Shown: positions 4,054 through 5,095 of the stretch, piece by piece
Layout: the number at the start of each line of letters is the position of its first letter
Numbering within the stretch: position 1 is the stretch's first letter
Origin: Gemmatimonadaceae bacterium
GTDB taxonomy: Bacteria > Gemmatimonadota > Gemmatimonadetes > Gemmatimonadales > Gemmatimonadaceae
Assembly: GCA_013820975.1 (NCBI GenBank)
Contig: JACDHQ010000209.1
Coordinates: 1 to 5,095 of the forward strand
Reading direction: 5' to 3'
Length of the DNA: 5,095 nt
Translations under genes and position numbers: made by a program
Notes under the pieces: generated by a model
The model's input: the letters and a program-made list of their open reading frames with translations, nothing else
What the model was told of the DNA's origin: nothing
Database searches by the model: none

Positions 4054-4851
4054 GCGGAGTACAGGAGGATCTTGGGCTTGCTGTTCCAAGGTCGGAGCTA
4101 CCGGGAGATCGTCGCGGCGGTGGGGTGCTCTCACCGTGATGTCGCGACGGCCAGGAGGGCGATAGCGGAGCGAGGAATCACCGCTGAGCAGCTTGCGGGG
4201 ATGTCGGAGACCGAGTTGATGGCGGTGTTCCCCGACGGCCGTTCGCGCGTGCGTGGTGAGTACGACGTTCCGGTTTTCTCGCGGGTGGCGCGCTCCATGC
4301 GGCGAAACCCGCACTTCACGCTGCTGCAGGCGTGGCGCTCGTACGTCGGTTCGGGGTCGGAGGGGCGGAAGTACGCGTACTCGCAGTACTGTCACCTCTT
4401 CAACGAGTACGCGTTGCGGCACGACATCGTCGCGACGCTGCATCACGAGCCGGGTCGGGCGATGTTCGTCGACTGGGCTGGCGACACCATCCCCGTCGTC
4501 GACGCGGTGAACGGTGAGACGGTGAGGGCGTACGTGTTCGTGGCGGTGCTGCCGTTCTCGGGGTACGTGTTCGTCCGCGCGTTCGCGAGCATGCGCATGG
4601 ACGCGTGGCTCGACGCGCACGTGGGCGCGTTCGAGTTCTATGGTGGCGTCCCGCAGATCACCGTGCCCGACAACGCTCTCACCGCGACGCACCGCAAGAA
4701 GCGCGGCGACGCCGCGCGGTTCGTGCACGACCGGTACCGGCAACTCGCGGATCATTACGGCACCGCGATCGTGCCTGCTCGGGTCGCCAAACCGCGTGAC
4801 AAGGCCGCGGTGGAATCCGCTGTGCACACCGTCAACAAGCGCGTCATCCTC
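4051..4851 (+). pseudogene. istA: IS21-family transposase IstA, C-terminally truncated (IS-B)
   Basis: ATG 4051 begins MAEYRRILGLLFQGRSYREI. The frame has no stop before the window edge, but only the first 267 or so codons are transposase; IstA proteins are usually around 400-500 residues. A helix-turn-helix lies at about 14-37 (YREIVAAVGCSHRDVATARR). The retroviral-integrase-type core follows: FVDWAGDTIPVVD with D141, ITVPDNALTATHRKK with D207, and KAAVESAVHTVNKRV with E255, so all three DDE residues are present. IstA cuts and joins DNA and needs the ATPase IstB. The homology ends around NKRVIL; beyond about 4852 the frame is antisense to a dehydrogenase gene. Loss of the C-terminal domain, istB and the right end makes mobility unlikely, though the truncated protein could still bind its own end repeats. 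Confidence 0.87.
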
Positions 4852-5095
4852 GACGATGCGGCCGGCGTCGAAACGGAGTCCCGTGAACCGCTCGGGCGGC
4901 TGAGAGGCGAGCCAGACGAAGCCTCGCCCGAGCTCCGCCGGATCGGCCCAGTCCTGCTTCTCCTCCAACGGGAGCGCCTCGAGCTCCTGCCAGGTGATGC
5001 GCGTCGTCTTGATCGCTGCCCCCGGACCGACCGTGTTCACGGCGATGGATCGCTCCTGCGCTTCGAGCGCGAGCGCCTTGACCATCCCCTCCTGC
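4852..5095 (-). pseudogene. Short-chain dehydrogenase/reductase, C-terminal fragment (5' part outside window)
   Basis: Read from the right edge on the minus strand the frame gives QEGMVKALALEAQERSIAVN and then TVGPG, the helix and the N-[ST]-[IV]-x-PG turn that follow the catalytic YxxxK of SDR enzymes. TWQELEALPLEEKQDWADPA, ELGRGFVWLASQPPERFTG and LRFDAG follow, matching the C-terminal part of an SDR subgroup with this ending. The Rossmann glycine motif, catalytic Ser/Tyr/Lys and true start lie beyond the window, so ATG 5085 is internal. SDRs are NAD(P)-dependent oxidoreductases; substrate cannot be told. Homology fades near 4863-4852, where IS-B istA begins on the other strand, and the original stop is gone; the frame stays open antisense to istA down to 3871. 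The gene has lost roughly its last 20-30 residues. Confidence 0.78.

Larger units (their letters stand above)
3922..4851 (+). mobile_element. Left-end fragment of a second, different IS21-family element (IS-B)
   Basis: The element starts near TGAGATGGTAGCG at 3922; the outer end could lie as far left as TGGCA at 3910. It contains three phased subterminal repeats, a structured leader and the first part of istA, then breaks off at about 4850 where short-chain dehydrogenase sequence begins on the other strand. istB and the right end are missing. End sequence, repeats and transposase all differ from IS-A, so this is an independent insertion and not a duplicated copy. Confidence 0.82.

Noticed and set aside
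3871..4851. Continuation of the minus-strand dehydrogenase frame across IS-B
   Set aside because: Below about 4852 it is antisense to IstA with its DDE motifs, and ends in tRNA-antisense text; it is not dehydrogenase sequence.

Overview
The window is GC-rich throughout and uses GTG as well as ATG starts. The YjbQ-type and OtnC-type proteins read like those of high-GC Gram-positive bacteria, so an actinobacterium is my best guess; no marker gene settles it. The DNA looks like a chromosomal segment damaged by mobile elements, not an intact functional operon.

Left part (1-2036): the C-terminal two thirds of a class II aldolase/adducin-fold sugar-acid enzyme (OtnC-like, + strand) enters from the left edge. 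About 290 bases with no recognised gene follow, then a small membrane-anchored protein of unknown function (+, 728-1252). Convergent to it lies a YjbQ-family gene (-) that has lost a recognisable N-terminus. Between that gene and the next (1619-2036) no convincing gene is present; the stretch holds three perfect inverted repeats and what may be a frame-broken remnant on the minus strand.

Middle part (2037-3654): a photolyase/cryptochrome FAD-binding-domain protein (+) starts at a GTG with a possible leaderless promoter. At about 2866 its reading frame runs into an IS21-family istA fragment lying in the opposite direction. That fragment (IS-A) keeps its left end, with three internal repeats and a terminus at about 3654, but has lost the second half of istA, istB and the right end.

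Right part (3655-5095): a core of about 260 bp carries a degenerate tRNA-like sequence whose 3' half resembles tRNA-Val(CAC). Directly next to it begins the left end of a second, different IS21-family element (IS-B). This has three TGGTAGCG repeats on an exact 22-bp period, a leader predicted to fold over the istA start codon, and an istA gene at 4051 that keeps all three DDE residues. IS-B is also cut off inside istA, at about 4850, where it meets the C-terminal part of a short-chain dehydrogenase reading in from the right edge on the minus strand.

The main picture is two unrelated IS21 elements with their left ends facing each other across a tRNA-like core, each broken in its transposase gene and each fused tail-to-tail to a truncated host gene. 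Either recombination has scrambled a tRNA-linked insertion hotspot, or the contig is chimeric at about 2866 and about 4850; the sequence alone cannot tell which. I see no CRISPR array, defence system or biosynthetic cluster.
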